Shown piece by piece: positions 50,082-59,117 of a stretch of DNA of 64,000 bases. Each line of letters begins with the position of its first letter. Within the stretch, counting starts at the first letter, position 1. The notes beneath the pieces were generated by a model. The model saw only the letters and a program-made list of their open reading frames with translations, made no database searches and was not told the origin of the DNA. The translations under genes and the position numbers were made by a program. This DNA comes from DYFT01 sp041695085 (lineage in GTDB: Bacteria > Bacteroidota > Ignavibacteria > UBA10030). The DNA is taken from contig JBGFRO010000017.1 in NCBI GenBank assembly GCA_041695085.1, positions 1 through 64,000 of the forward strand, in the 5' to 3' direction.

Positions 50082-52145
50082 TCAAAAGGCGTGTCCTATT
50101 CCGATGTGGGGCACGATGTTCGCCAGCGTCTCCCCAAAGAGACGCTTCTGCGTGATCCATCGATGCTCGCGAGGTGCGGTGGGATCGTAGACGCGAAAAC
50201 CGAGATCGATTCGTACCGGACCGGCCACTGTGTCATAGCGGAATCCGACACCAGCTGCCATGGCAAACTCCGTCGACCGCACACGTTTCACCTCCGTCCA
50301 GACATTTCCAATGTCATAGAAAAAGACAAACGAAAGTCGATTGAACTCGATGAATGCGAACTTGCCTGCCTCCTGTAATGGATTCCAGCGAGCCTCAAGG
50401 TTGCTCTCGAAGAGAGCAGTCCCACCTTCCGACCGATCGGGTAATGCACCGAGCTCTCTTGCTTTCCATCCACGAATGCTGCCGCTCCCTCCGGCAAAGA
50501 AGCGGCGCGTGATGGGTACCGGTGCAGGCGAGTTGCCGTAGAGTTCCGCAATACCTCCGCGAACGCGAAAGGCCCAAATCACATCCCGGTGACCGGAGGG
50601 GTCCCAATACCATTGAAGAAAACCGGAGAGTTTGTAGTACGTCGAATACGGAAGCTTCGAGCCAAAAAGACCACCGAATGCCGAGGGAAGGAGTCCCGCC
50701 TCTTCAATCGAACCTGAATGAACAAATCCGGCTGAGGGATTGAAGATATCGTTCCGCTTGTCGCGCTGGAGCGTAAAGGTTATGATGGAGTTGAATTGAG
50801 GACGACGGTCGCGCTCCAACGAATCCGGCGCGGGTATACGCGCTGCCGGGTCGACGATTTCGAACGCGACCCGCTCCAAGTTCCACTCAATGGATCCAGT
50901 TGTATAGCGCGCAAGTTGAGAAGCTACGCCCAACCGACCGATCAGGACCGGATTATAGTATCCGGGCGTTTTCTTCTCGAGAAGATAGGAGAGAGAAGGA
51001 GTGAACGTAGTCTTGTTGTTAATGAAATAGGGTTGAACCAGGCGGATGGAAAGTTCCGCGCTCCCTAACAAACTGCTATCTCGAACCCCCGAGCCGCCGA
51101 AGACGCGAGAAAATTCGACGTCTTGAATCGATTGTATTTGAAGACGGAGTCTGGTCGAGAAATTACGGGCGCCGCCGTAGAAATTTCTATTGTTGTAACC
51201 GAGTCCGATTTGAATATTGAAAGCATTGTTCTCGTCGTTCATGCCGATTTCGGGAACGAGTTCCTGAAAGGGACGAGGCCGCACAAAGACGCTCATCGGG
51301 ATATCGAGAAGGGTATCCGATTTCGCCGCAACGATTGGTTCGACGCGCGATGCTTCAAAAATGCCGAGCCGATTCAGATTGCGCTCGCTTTCGATTCGCT
51401 TCGCCTCGCTGTAGAAGTCCCCTTGTCTGAAATCAAGATGTCGCAGAACCACCTCTTCCTCCACCCGTTCGCGCACCGTTGTATCTTGGAGCACCGTAAT
51501 CGGCCCGAAGACAAACCGGTTGCCGCGGGTGAAGGCAAAGATGAGCGTGATGCTCTTTGTCGCATCGTAGCGATGAGCAACGACGCTGTCCATCCGAACA
51601 TCAACGAAGCCGTTGTTAAAGAAGGCGGTGACGATTCTGCTCCGTTCCGCTACCACCTGCTCCATCACAAACGGATCGCCCGTTTTCACGAGGGGCGCGG
51701 CTTCGATCTCCTCCATGAAGATGGAAGGGAGATGTTCGAAACCGACGTAGCGGATCGTATCGATAACGTAGCGGGGGCCCTCATCGATGTGGAACGTGAG
51801 CTCGACAGCCTTTGCATCCAAGTCGAAGTGTATGCTCGTATCGATCTTCGAAAGGAAGAATCCCTGGTCATAGTAGAAAGTTTTGAGGCGCTGATAATCT
51901 CCGTCGAAGAGGAGAGGATCGAAGTACTCTGGCTTATCACCTAACTTTTCGCTGATCTTGTAGAGGAATTTCCAAATCGCGGCGGGTGTTGGGCGGGTCT
52001 GCATCACCCCGAGGAGGACATCGTCACGGAGGGTCTCGTTACCCACAAAGCGTATGCTTGCCACCTCAAATTCCCTCATGGAATCTTGTGCGGCGGCGAC
52101 TGAGATGAACAATAAGCTACAGGCAAGAATACGCGGATACGTCAT
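50082..52145 (-). CDS. BamA/TamA-family outer-membrane protein (Omp85)
   Basis: Outer-membrane assembly protein of 687 residues with signal peptide (CSLLFISVAAAQ). POTRA-type domains occupy about residues 25-330 (FEVASIRFVGNETLRDDVLLGVM; YVIDTIRYVGFEHL). A barrel follows with FAGGSGSIRGWKARELG, the conserved lid/loop motif of the family, and it ends in GIGHAF. The size is closer to TamA than to full BamA with five POTRAs, so it may serve a subset of substrates. No ribosome site is visible before the ATG, which directly follows a terminator. Confidence 0.87.
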   Translation of the reverse strand: MTYPRILACSLLFISVAAAQDSMREFEVASIRFVGNETLRDDVLLGVMQTRPTPAAIWKFLYKISEKLGDKPEYFDPLLFDGDYQRLKTFYYDQGFFLSKIDTSIHFDLDAKAVELTFHIDEGPRYVIDTIRYVGFEHLPSIFMEEIEAAPLVKTGDPFVMEQVVAERSRIVTAFFNNGFVDVRMDSVVAHRYDATKSITLIFAFTRGNRFVFGPITVLQDTTVRERVEEEVVLRHLDFRQGDFYSEAKRIESERNLNRLGIFEASRVEPIVAAKSDTLLDIPMSVFVRPRPFQELVPEIGMNDENNAFNIQIGLGYNNRNFYGGARNFSTRLRLQIQSIQDVEFSRVFGGSGVRDSSLLGSAELSIRLVQPYFINNKTTFTPSLSYLLEKKTPGYYNPVLIGRLGVASQLARYTTGSIEWNLERVAFEIVDPAARIPAPDSLERDRRPQFNSIITFTLQRDKRNDIFNPSAGFVHSGSIEEAGLLPSAFGGLFGSKLPYSTYYKLSGFLQWYWDPSGHRDVIWAFRVRGGIAELYGNSPAPVPITRRFFAGGSGSIRGWKARELGALPDRSEGGTALFESNLEARWNPLQEAGKFAFIEFNRLSFVFFYDIGNVWTEVKRVRSTEFAMAAGVGFRYDTVAGPVRIDLGFRVYDPTAPREHRWITQKRLFGETLANIVPHIGIGHAF

Positions 52146-52156
52146 CGGTCAACAAT

Positions 52157-52185
52157 AAAAAAACCCAGCCGCATGTTGCTGGGTT
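52157..52185 (-). terminator. Terminator after the DUF2795 gene
   Basis: AACCCAGC and GCTGGGTT (52162-52169 and 52178-52185) pair around 8 bases; on the minus strand the hairpin is followed by seven T. It ends 12 bases before the bamA ATG. Confidence 0.85.
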
Positions 52186-52257
52186 CAGAAAAGCATCGTG
52201 CATCCCCCGACACGGAGAACGAGTCCCCTCTCCCCTTCGACCGTTCACACTTGAGGA

Positions 52258-52482
52258 TCAATAGTCCTTTTCGTCTTCAAAAAAGAAATCTTCGTCGGTC
52301 GGATAGTCGGGCCAGATTTCTTCCATGCTCTCGTACGGCTCGTCGCTATCCTCAAGCTCCTCGAGGTTGTGGATGACCTCCAGAGGTGCGCCTGTGCGCA
52401 CCGCATAATCGATTAATTCGTCTTTTGTCGCAGGCCATGGTGCATCATCGAGGTACGAAGCCAGCTCCAATGTCCAAATCAT
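52258..52482 (-). CDS. DUF2795 family small acidic protein
   Basis: A protein of 74 residues starting MIWTLELASYLDDAPWPATK, a sequence I recognise from the DUF2795 family of Bacteroidota/Chlorobi. The N-terminal part carries the conserved YLDDAPWPATKDELIDYA segment, and the C-terminal third is extremely acidic and aromatic (IWPDYPTDEDFFFEDEKDY). Function is unknown. The start at 52482 has AAGGAG 11 bases upstream; an upstream ATG and GTG fall too close to that site. It has its own terminator. Confidence 0.8.
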   Translation of the reverse strand: MIWTLELASYLDDAPWPATKDELIDYAVRTGAPLEVIHNLEELEDSDEPYESMEEIWPDYPTDEDFFFEDEKDY

Positions 52483-52535
52483 CGTTACCATCACTCCTTA
52501 CAAACAGCATCATACATCTCGCTCCATCGACTAAG

Positions 52536-53486
52536 TCAGTCGTAGAGTCCAAGTTCTTGTTTGATTTTCTGATAGTCGATATCGTCAAAGAAATAGTCGA
52601 CCGGATTCTGGAGCAAACCATTGAGCCGAACCTCGTAGTGAAGGTGCGGATTGGTGGATATTCCTGTATTTCCACAACGACCGATCAAATCTCCCCGCTT
52701 CACCTTCTGTCCTTCACGCACAAGGACCTTGCTCAGATGACCATAAAGGGTCGTGTAACCGAATCCATGGTCAATGATAATCATATTCCCATATCCCGCT
52801 TGCGTACGACCTGCAGCTTGCACAACACCGTTGCCCGTTGCGTAGACGGGAGTGCCGATCTCGTTTGCGATGTCGATCCCTTCGTGCGGCTTCCACACTT
52901 TGAAGATCGGATGTTTCCGCATCCCGAATCCGTGAATCGAATAGAACCCTTCCATCGGTTTGATGGCGGGGATATGATCGAACTTGACGGTATTTGCCTC
53001 ATACGCCGCCATCGCTTCCTTGTAACTGACTTGCTGCAGCTGCAGTTCCCGCTCGGCTCGGTCGACCGTCGATCGCAATCGATTCAACATGTCGTTGACA
53101 CTTGTGGAGACTCCAAACTCCAAACGCTCGTCCGTCCCACCAAATCCGGCTTGACGCGTCTCTTCATCGATCTTTGGAAGATCTACAAGCAACCGGAGGC
53201 TGTTCCCCTGCTCATGTAAATCGACGAGCCGTTTCTGGAGCGCCTCCAGCCGACCAGCAATGAGCCGCATCTGATCCCGGAGCAAGGCATTTTCAGCAGC
53301 CAGAACACTGCGTCGTTGAATTCCGAGCCCTAACACATCATCAAGCGCCTGATTCACCTCAAACACGACGGCGAGCAGAACCATTCCCAACATCACCGAC
53401 AACAACGCGAACTTCGTCTTGAACCACTTCGCCTCCACAAACGTCAGCGTCCGCTGAGAGAAGTAGTACAGTTTGAATTTGTCCAT
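52536..53486 (-). CDS. M23-family peptidase, membrane-anchored (LytM/murein hydrolase type)
   Basis: The protein has 316 residues: an N-terminal membrane helix (FALLSVMLGMVLLAVVFEV), a coiled-coil (about 60-165) and a C-terminal M23 peptidase domain (about 190-300). Metal-binding motifs are HEGIDIA and HLHYEV, and GYTTLYGHLS is also present. Such proteins cut peptidoglycan cross-links or activate amidases during growth and division. The RSGR/HG loops typical of the active enzyme look intact. Confidence 0.88.
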   Translation of the reverse strand: MDKFKLYYFSQRTLTFVEAKWFKTKFALLSVMLGMVLLAVVFEVNQALDDVLGLGIQRRSVLAAENALLRDQMRLIAGRLEALQKRLVDLHEQGNSLRLLVDLPKIDEETRQAGFGGTDERLEFGVSTSVNDMLNRLRSTVDRAERELQLQQVSYKEAMAAYEANTVKFDHIPAIKPMEGFYSIHGFGMRKHPIFKVWKPHEGIDIANEIGTPVYATGNGVVQAAGRTQAGYGNMIIIDHGFGYTTLYGHLSKVLVREGQKVKRGDLIGRCGNTGISTNPHLHYEVRLNGLLQNPVDYFFDDIDYQKIKQELGLYD

Positions 53487-53568
53487 TCACCGTTGAGTGG
53501 TTTATGAATCGTTGGATTTCGGTGCGTAGTATGCGGCGGTGTGCCGCAAACTCCAAAAAACGTGCCCG

Positions 53569-53597
53569 AACATATAAAATATTTGAGTTTTTGTCAA
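53569..53597 (-). promoter_or_regulatory. Promoter of the M23 peptidase gene
   Basis: TTGACA (53597-53592), 17 bases, TATGTT (53574-53569) on the minus strand. The ~75-base leader holds a 6-bp hairpin TGCGGC/GCCGCA (53532-53548) without a T-tract. Confidence 0.7.
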
Positions 53598-53611
53598 GCA
53601 ACCAGGTCGCA

Positions 53612-54625
53612 TCACTCAAAATCGTGCTCGAAGTAATCGACCGACCTCTTCCCCTTCGATTTCTCGGCAATCACAGCGTCGAGTCGCTTCGAGAATTCTT
53701 TGGCGGCGTCATATCCATAATGCTTGAGCAGATAGTCCAGAGCGATCACTTCGACAATGACGGTAATGTTCTTCCCGGGAAAGATGGGGAGTTTCACGTG
53801 CGGTATTTCAACACCAAGGATGGAGATGTTGTCGTGATCGAGACCGGTTCGTGTGTACTCCATATCACGACTCCACTCCTGAAGCTCGACAACGACTTCA
53901 ACGCGTTTCTGAAAACGAATCGAACGAATACCAAAAATCGAACGGATGTCGATCAAACCCAACCCCCGTATCTCCATAAAGTGCTTCACGACGTCGGTAC
54001 CGGCACCGATGAGAATCCCTTCTCCCTTTCTCGTGATCATGACGACATCGTCCGCCACCAATCGATGACCCCGCTCAACCAGGTCGAGGGCCACCTCGCT
54101 TTTACCGATGCCCGACCTTCCCACCAGCACGACCCCGATTCCGTAGACATCGATAAACGAACCGTGGATGACGGTTTGCGGCGAGAATTGATCATCCAGA
54201 AAATCGCCGACGAAATACACCAGCTTCGTCGTCTCAAACGGCGTGACCAGAATCGCAACCCGACGCTCCGTCGCGATGCGAATGAGCTCGTCGTCAATCT
54301 GGTTATCGTTTGTTATGATGATACACGGAATATCGAACTGAAAGATGCGCTCCAATGCCCGTACCCGCTCCTCCAAACTCAGGTGCTGCAGATACCGGAT
54401 CTCCGTGTTCCCGAACACCTGCACGCGGTCGTACGTAAACAGTTCAGTATAGCCCGCAAGGGCGAGGCCGGGACGATGGATGTTCTTGTCGTGTATCTCT
54501 TTTTCAAATCCTGTTTCGCCGTTCACGCATCGCATCTTTAAACGCTCGCGGTTGCGTTCGTAGAGGAAGCCAACCGTAATACTCTGCTTCCTTGTCTCTT
54601 TCAAGTTCTCAAGAGCCATAGTCAT
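53612..54625 (-). CDS. hprK: HPr kinase/phosphorylase
   Basis: Phosphorylates and dephosphorylates a serine of HPr-like proteins. The 337 residues include Walker A GRSGIGKSEVALDLVERGHRL (two conserved segments), the adjacent VADDVV, and the family-specific IRGLGLIDI. Many Gram-negative hprK genes act outside sugar-uptake control. It follows hpf by 15 bases in the xerC-hpf-hprK order. No HPr gene is in the window. Confidence 0.92.
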   Translation of the reverse strand: MTMALENLKETRKQSITVGFLYERNRERLKMRCVNGETGFEKEIHDKNIHRPGLALAGYTELFTYDRVQVFGNTEIRYLQHLSLEERVRALERIFQFDIPCIIITNDNQIDDELIRIATERRVAILVTPFETTKLVYFVGDFLDDQFSPQTVIHGSFIDVYGIGVVLVGRSGIGKSEVALDLVERGHRLVADDVVMITRKGEGILIGAGTDVVKHFMEIRGLGLIDIRSIFGIRSIRFQKRVEVVVELQEWSRDMEYTRTGLDHDNISILGVEIPHVKLPIFPGKNITVIVEVIALDYLLKHYGYDAAKEFSKRLDAVIAEKSKGKRSVDYFEHDFE

Positions 54626-54640
54626 TGGAGGATGTCCTAC

Positions 54641-54973
54641 TTAGACTTTTGCCCGGACTTGCCGAACGCGTACACGGTCTTTCGCCCGGAGCTTCGCTTT
54701 GTACTTTTTCAATTGGACAAGAACCTTCTGCACAGCCTCATCGATGGAAACGTGAAAATCGCCCGATTGCGCGACGGCTGCGAGTCGTGAGCGATACACC
54801 GAAGCGATGATCTCGGCAATCTTCACGCTTCGCCTCGGTTTCTCGTAACTCAAAATGACCTCGCATTTGATAATGCCATCGTAGTAGCGACCCAACTTGG
54901 CAACAGCCTGTTGAGCGTACTCCACTAACGAATCGTGAGCTTTGAAATGGCGGGAGGTGACGATCGTTTTCAT
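54641..54973 (-). CDS. hpf: Ribosome hibernation-promoting factor / RaiA-like, short form
   Basis: Binds the small ribosomal subunit and stalls or protects ribosomes in starvation. The length of 110 residues is the short type without the dimerisation domain. The alternating basic C-terminus (VLVQLKKYKAKLRAKDR) and the N-terminal FKAHDSLVEYAQQAVAKL fit. AAAGGACAACAACT before the ATG is a good ribosome site. Confidence 0.88.
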   Translation of the reverse strand: MKTIVTSRHFKAHDSLVEYAQQAVAKLGRYYDGIIKCEVILSYEKPRRSVKIAEIIASVYRSRLAAVAQSGDFHVSIDEAVQKVLVQLKKYKAKLRAKDRVRVRQVRAKV

Positions 54974-55023
54974 AGTTGTTGTCCTTTCTCGATGCGTACA
55001 AGATCGCTCTCCACGAACGCCGC

Positions 55024-55920
55024 TTACGCTTTGGGATGTGCTTGACGATAGACCTTCTTCATACGTTCGGTTGTGACATGGGTGTACACCTGCGTGGTGG
55101 AGAGACTTTCGTGCCCAAGGAGCTCCTTGACCGCACGTAGGTCTGCACCCCGGTTCAACATATGTGTGGCAAACGAATGGCGAAGAACGTGAGGCGATTT
55201 CTTCCTGACCTCCGCTACAGCGTCGATGCGCCGCTTCACCATTCGGGCAACAACGGACGGATGGAGCTGCTTTCCACGATCTGAGAGAAAGGCTACCTCC
55301 GGCACCGGATGAAATGTCGCACGTCGTTCGAATGTTCCTCGTGCGTTGAGATAGAGTTCCATCGCGCGCCGAGCCGAGCGTCCCATTGGCACCACACGGT
55401 CCTTCCTTCCCTTCCCCCGAACCCTGATGAGGCCCTGATGCAGGTCGACATCCTGAAGACGAAGAGTGATCAGCTCGCTCAACCGGATGCCCGTTCCGTA
55501 GAAGAGTTCAAGGATAGCGTTTTCGCGAAGCCTCTTGGGAGAATCGTCGCCGGAGGTGGTGAACAGAGCCTGGATCGCGCTTTCGTCGAGATAAGTGGGG
55601 AGGCGTCTTTCGCGTCGTGGCGGTTTCAATGCGAGCGCGGGATTGACGGTGAGATACCCTCTGCGTTTCGCATAACGGAAGAAGGAGCGGAGAACGGCAA
55701 TTTTTCGTGCAACGCTCGTTTTGGAGTAGCCGGATTGGAACAAGAAGTGCACAAATCTTCGCAGCACTTCTTTGTCGATATGTTCAACAGGGGAGACCTT
55801 CTGGGTTGAAAGGTACTCAGCGAACTGATGGAGGTCGCCTTCGTACGATTGGATCGTGTGCGAGGAGTAGCGGCGTTCAGTGTCAAGATATTCGAGGAAC
55901 CCACGGATGAGAGGCTGCAT
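55024..55920 (-). CDS. xerC: Tyrosine recombinase XerC/XerD family
   Basis: Chromosome-dimer resolving recombinase of 298 residues. It has an N-terminal core-binding domain and the catalytic set: Arg in GTGIRLSEL, Lys in RGKGRKDR, HVLRHSFATHML (His, Arg), GHESLSTTQVY with the nucleophile Tyr. The position after topA and before hpf-hprK argues for a housekeeping rather than a phage enzyme. XerC versus XerD cannot be told from this alone. Confidence 0.88.
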   Translation of the reverse strand: MQPLIRGFLEYLDTERRYSSHTIQSYEGDLHQFAEYLSTQKVSPVEHIDKEVLRRFVHFLFQSGYSKTSVARKIAVLRSFFRYAKRRGYLTVNPALALKPPRRERRLPTYLDESAIQALFTTSGDDSPKRLRENAILELFYGTGIRLSELITLRLQDVDLHQGLIRVRGKGRKDRVVPMGRSARRAMELYLNARGTFERRATFHPVPEVAFLSDRGKQLHPSVVARMVKRRIDAVAEVRKKSPHVLRHSFATHMLNRGADLRAVKELLGHESLSTTQVYTHVTTERMKKVYRQAHPKA

Positions 55921-55960
55921 ACGATCGACAACAAGAGTGGCAAAATAGTCAGACGGAGCC

Positions 55961-58219
55961 TTAGGCGCTCACGGCCATTTCTTCTTTCACGAATTCCTCT
56001 TTACACTCAGGACATTTCCAATATTCTCCTTTTGCTTGGCTATACTTCAGGACAAGATACAGGGATCCGCACGAGGTGCATTGCCGGTCAACCGGTTTGT
56101 CCCACGAGGCGAAATCACACTCCGGATACCGCGTACATCCATAGAACGTGCGCTTGCCGCGTTTCGTCTTGCGCTCAAGGATTTCTCCTTCCTTGCATTT
56201 CGGGCACTTCAGACCCATCGAGATGGGCTTCGTATTCTTACACGTAGGATAGTTGGAGCAACCCAAGAACGTCCCGAAGCGCCCCGACTTCACGACCATT
56301 TCCCCACCGCATAAATCGCATTTGATGCCGACGAGATGCTGCGTTTTCTCGGCATCCTCTGCCAACGGGCGCGTGTTCTTGCAGTCGGGATATCCCGTGC
56401 AGGCCATGAAGCGTCCGTTTCTACCCCATTTGATAATCATCTTGCGTCCACACACCTCGCATGTTTCTTCCGTCTCTTCCTGCAGCGACTTCTTGATCTT
56501 CGCAGCATGCTTGTCCACCTTTTCGAGCGCTCGAATAAAGGGATCATAGAAATCGTGCATCACTTTCACGTACTCTTGTCTGCCGGAGGCGATGGTATCC
56601 AGTTCCTCTTCCATCTTCGCCGTGAACTTTACATTGAAGATATTGGGGAAGTGCTCGACCAGCAACTTGTTCACCTGCATCCCCAACTCTGTCGCATACA
56701 GCTTGCGGTCTTGCTGCTCAACGTACTTTCGGTCGATAACCGTGCTGACGATCAACGCGTACGTGCTCGGCCGTCCGATCCCTAACGATTCGAGCTCTTT
56801 TACAAGACTGCTCTCCGTGTAGCGTGCAGGGGGCTTCGTGAAATGTTGCCGCGGCAAAAGGTTCGTCAGCTGCGCGTGCTGACCGGCAGCGAGATGCTCG
56901 GGGAGACGCGACACGGGATCCTCGTCTTCTTTGTCTCCGCCATTGTCTTCGATCATGTCATCGTATACCTGCAAGAAACCCCTAAAGGTTGGTCGCTGGT
57001 CGGTGGCACGGAAGAGGTATTCTCCCCCCACAACATCGACCGACATCTGCTCGAACTCGGCCGCCGACATCTGGCACGCAATAAATCTGTTCCAGATCAA
57101 CTCATACAGCAAATGGAGATCTTTGTCCAGATACTTTTTTAAGCTCTTGGGGGTGTGCTTGACCGAAGTGGGACGAATGGCTTCGTGAGCGTCCTGCGAT
57201 GCCTTCCCCTTCTTAAACAGACGCGGCTCCTTCGGGATGTATTCCCTGCCGTAGTTCTCAAAGATATATTCCCGAACCTGATTCACCGACTCGGCGCTTA
57301 AACGCGTAGAATCGGTACGCATATATGTGATGAGACCTGTTAGTCCCTCCTCTCCAATTTCGACACCTTCGTACAACTTCTGCGCCAACATCATCGTTCG
57401 TTTCGCTGAAAAGCGAAGTCTCCGTGCCGCTTCCTGCTGAAGTGTGCTGGTAATGAAAGGAGCAGGTGGATTTCTTTTGACCAGTTTTCGCTCGACGTTT
57501 CTGATTTCATACCGTTGGCGTTCGATATCCGCAACATACCCGCGCATCGTTGTTTCATCGGGTATGCGCGGTTCCTCACTCCCGACCTTGACCAATTTGG
57601 CGAGAAACGGCCCGCTCTCAAGCGTCCGAAACTCGCCGGTGATGGACCAATACTCCTCGGGAACAAAATTGCGGATCGCCTCTTCTCTTTCACAGATCAA
57701 CCTCAGAGCGACCGACTGTACACGACCGGCAGAGAGGCCATAATAGACTGTCTTCCAGACAAACGGACTTACCTTGTAGCCGACGATTCGATCCATCGCC
57801 CGCCGTGCCTGCTGTGACAAAACGAGATGCTGATCGATCTTCTTCGGGTGTGCCATTCCCTCTTTCACGCCCGCTTCGGTGATCTCGTGGAAGAGGACCC
57901 GTTTGATGTTCTTGTTCACATCTCTGATCTCTTCTGCGAGATGCGCCGCAATCGCTTCCCCCTCACGGTCGGGATCGGTCGCAAGATAGATTGCTTCTGC
58001 TTTCTTTGCCTTCTCGCGCAGTCGCTCGATCACTTCGTCCTTGCCACTGATATTCTCATAGATGACGCCGAAGCCGTTCTCCACATCCACACCTAACTTG
58101 CTCTTCGGAAGGTTTTTGATGTGGCCCACAGAGGCCTCCACCGTGTACTCCTTGCCGAGGTACTTGTTAATCGTCTTCGCCTTCGATGGAGATTCAACGA
58201 TGATTAAGGATGTACTCAT
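55961..58219 (-). CDS. topA: DNA topoisomerase I
   Basis: Relaxes negative supercoils. The 752 residues have an N-terminal TOPRIM domain (LIIVESPSKAKTINKYL, DPDREGEAIA) and the active-site Tyr in GLITYMRTDSTRLS (about 315). The C-terminal end carries four zinc-ribbon repeats, for example CEVCGRKMIIKWG and CDLCGGEMVVKSG. The gene precedes xerC by 40 bases. Confidence 0.94.
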   Translation of the reverse strand: MSTSLIIVESPSKAKTINKYLGKEYTVEASVGHIKNLPKSKLGVDVENGFGVIYENISGKDEVIERLREKAKKAEAIYLATDPDREGEAIAAHLAEEIRDVNKNIKRVLFHEITEAGVKEGMAHPKKIDQHLVLSQQARRAMDRIVGYKVSPFVWKTVYYGLSAGRVQSVALRLICEREEAIRNFVPEEYWSITGEFRTLESGPFLAKLVKVGSEEPRIPDETTMRGYVADIERQRYEIRNVERKLVKRNPPAPFITSTLQQEAARRLRFSAKRTMMLAQKLYEGVEIGEEGLTGLITYMRTDSTRLSAESVNQVREYIFENYGREYIPKEPRLFKKGKASQDAHEAIRPTSVKHTPKSLKKYLDKDLHLLYELIWNRFIACQMSAAEFEQMSVDVVGGEYLFRATDQRPTFRGFLQVYDDMIEDNGGDKEDEDPVSRLPEHLAAGQHAQLTNLLPRQHFTKPPARYTESSLVKELESLGIGRPSTYALIVSTVIDRKYVEQQDRKLYATELGMQVNKLLVEHFPNIFNVKFTAKMEEELDTIASGRQEYVKVMHDFYDPFIRALEKVDKHAAKIKKSLQEETEETCEVCGRKMIIKWGRNGRFMACTGYPDCKNTRPLAEDAEKTQHLVGIKCDLCGGEMVVKSGRFGTFLGCSNYPTCKNTKPISMGLKCPKCKEGEILERKTKRGKRTFYGCTRYPECDFASWDKPVDRQCTSCGSLYLVLKYSQAKGEYWKCPECKEEFVKEEMAVSA

Positions 58220-58231
58220 GAACCTTCAAAC

Positions 58232-58687
58232 TCAATGGATGGTATCGTCGCTGCTGAGGGAGATGCGACCACTCGTCCCGGGCGGAACATCGTTGTCCAG
58301 CAACATCCCTGCAATGAAGCTTTTCATCTCGGGCACCCCAACCACCGAGAAGCCCGCAGCCATAATACGCTCGATAATCGTTTCAATATCTGCATTCGTC
58401 AACAGACCAAGCTCCTTGCACTGAAGCAGGTAGCCGTAAGCATCGGGCGAGATCACCATCTTCTCCGCCTCGTGCAGGACACGGACCGATTGATGCGACT
58501 CGTCCGTCGTCGGGATCAGCGTCTGACCGACGGAGAGACGTTCGAAGAGCCACGAAAACGCCGTTGAAATCTCGGTTTGCGTGTATCCATTTTGTGTTAA
58601 CAACGATACATCCACCTCGCTCAACTGCTTGTTGGAACGCAATTCATTGACGAGGAAAAGGATGATTTCGACTATTCGTTCATGCAT
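58232..58687 (-). CDS. DUF494/Smg-like protein
   Basis: A protein of 151 residues related to Smg (DUF494), whose function is unknown. The opening ERIVEIILFLVNELR and later CKELGLLTNADIETIIERIMA are typical. It overlaps ybeY by 8 bases and precedes topA by 12, an order also seen beside topA in other bacteria. Confidence 0.75.
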   Translation of the reverse strand: MHERIVEIILFLVNELRSNKQLSEVDVSLLTQNGYTQTEISTAFSWLFERLSVGQTLIPTTDESHQSVRVLHEAEKMVISPDAYGYLLQCKELGLLTNADIETIIERIMAAGFSVVGVPEMKSFIAGMLLDNDVPPGTSGRISLSSDDTIH

Positions 58688-59117
58688 GATGCTTCCTCTT
58701 GAACGTTCTTCCCTTCAACAAATACACGTCTTCTTTCTTGCGCATTCTCTCCCGATCCTTTTTTGTTCCGTCGTCGTATCCCAACAAATGGAGGACACCG
58801 TGAATGAGGAGGCGCCGCGTTTCTTCGAGTTGACTCACTCTGTATTCTTGCGCTTGACTTTTCGCTCGATCTAAATTGACGTAGATCTCACCATCCATTC
58901 CCATTCCGTCCTCGAGCGGAAACGCGATAACATCGGTGACGTCATCGTGGTTCAGAAATCTCTTATTGATCTGTCGCATTTTCCGGCTCCCAACGAATAC
59001 GACCGAGAGAGATAGATGACGCTGCGATTCACCCCGTAAAACACCGGCGATGGTTCGGAAAGTTTCCCTCTTCGAAAAACGCCGTCTGGAGTGCGCATTC
59101 ACCACCGTCACCCTCAC
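58680..59117 (-). CDS. ybeY: Endoribonuclease YbeY
   Basis: Metal-dependent RNase in rRNA processing and ribosome quality control, 145 residues. DVIAFPLEDGMGMDGEIYVN and HGVLHLLGYDDGTKKD are clear. The usual third metal ligand His (HGxLHLxGYDH) is Asp here. Bacteroidota YbeY proteins commonly show this variant, so it is likely lineage-specific rather than a defect. The start overlaps the preceding stop (ATGA). Confidence 0.85.
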   Translation of the reverse strand: MRVTVVNAHSRRRFSKRETFRTIAGVLRGESQRHLSLSVVFVGSRKMRQINKRFLNHDDVTDVIAFPLEDGMGMDGEIYVNLDRAKSQAQEYRVSQLEETRRLLIHGVLHLLGYDDGTKKDRERMRKKEDVYLLKGRTFKRKHHA

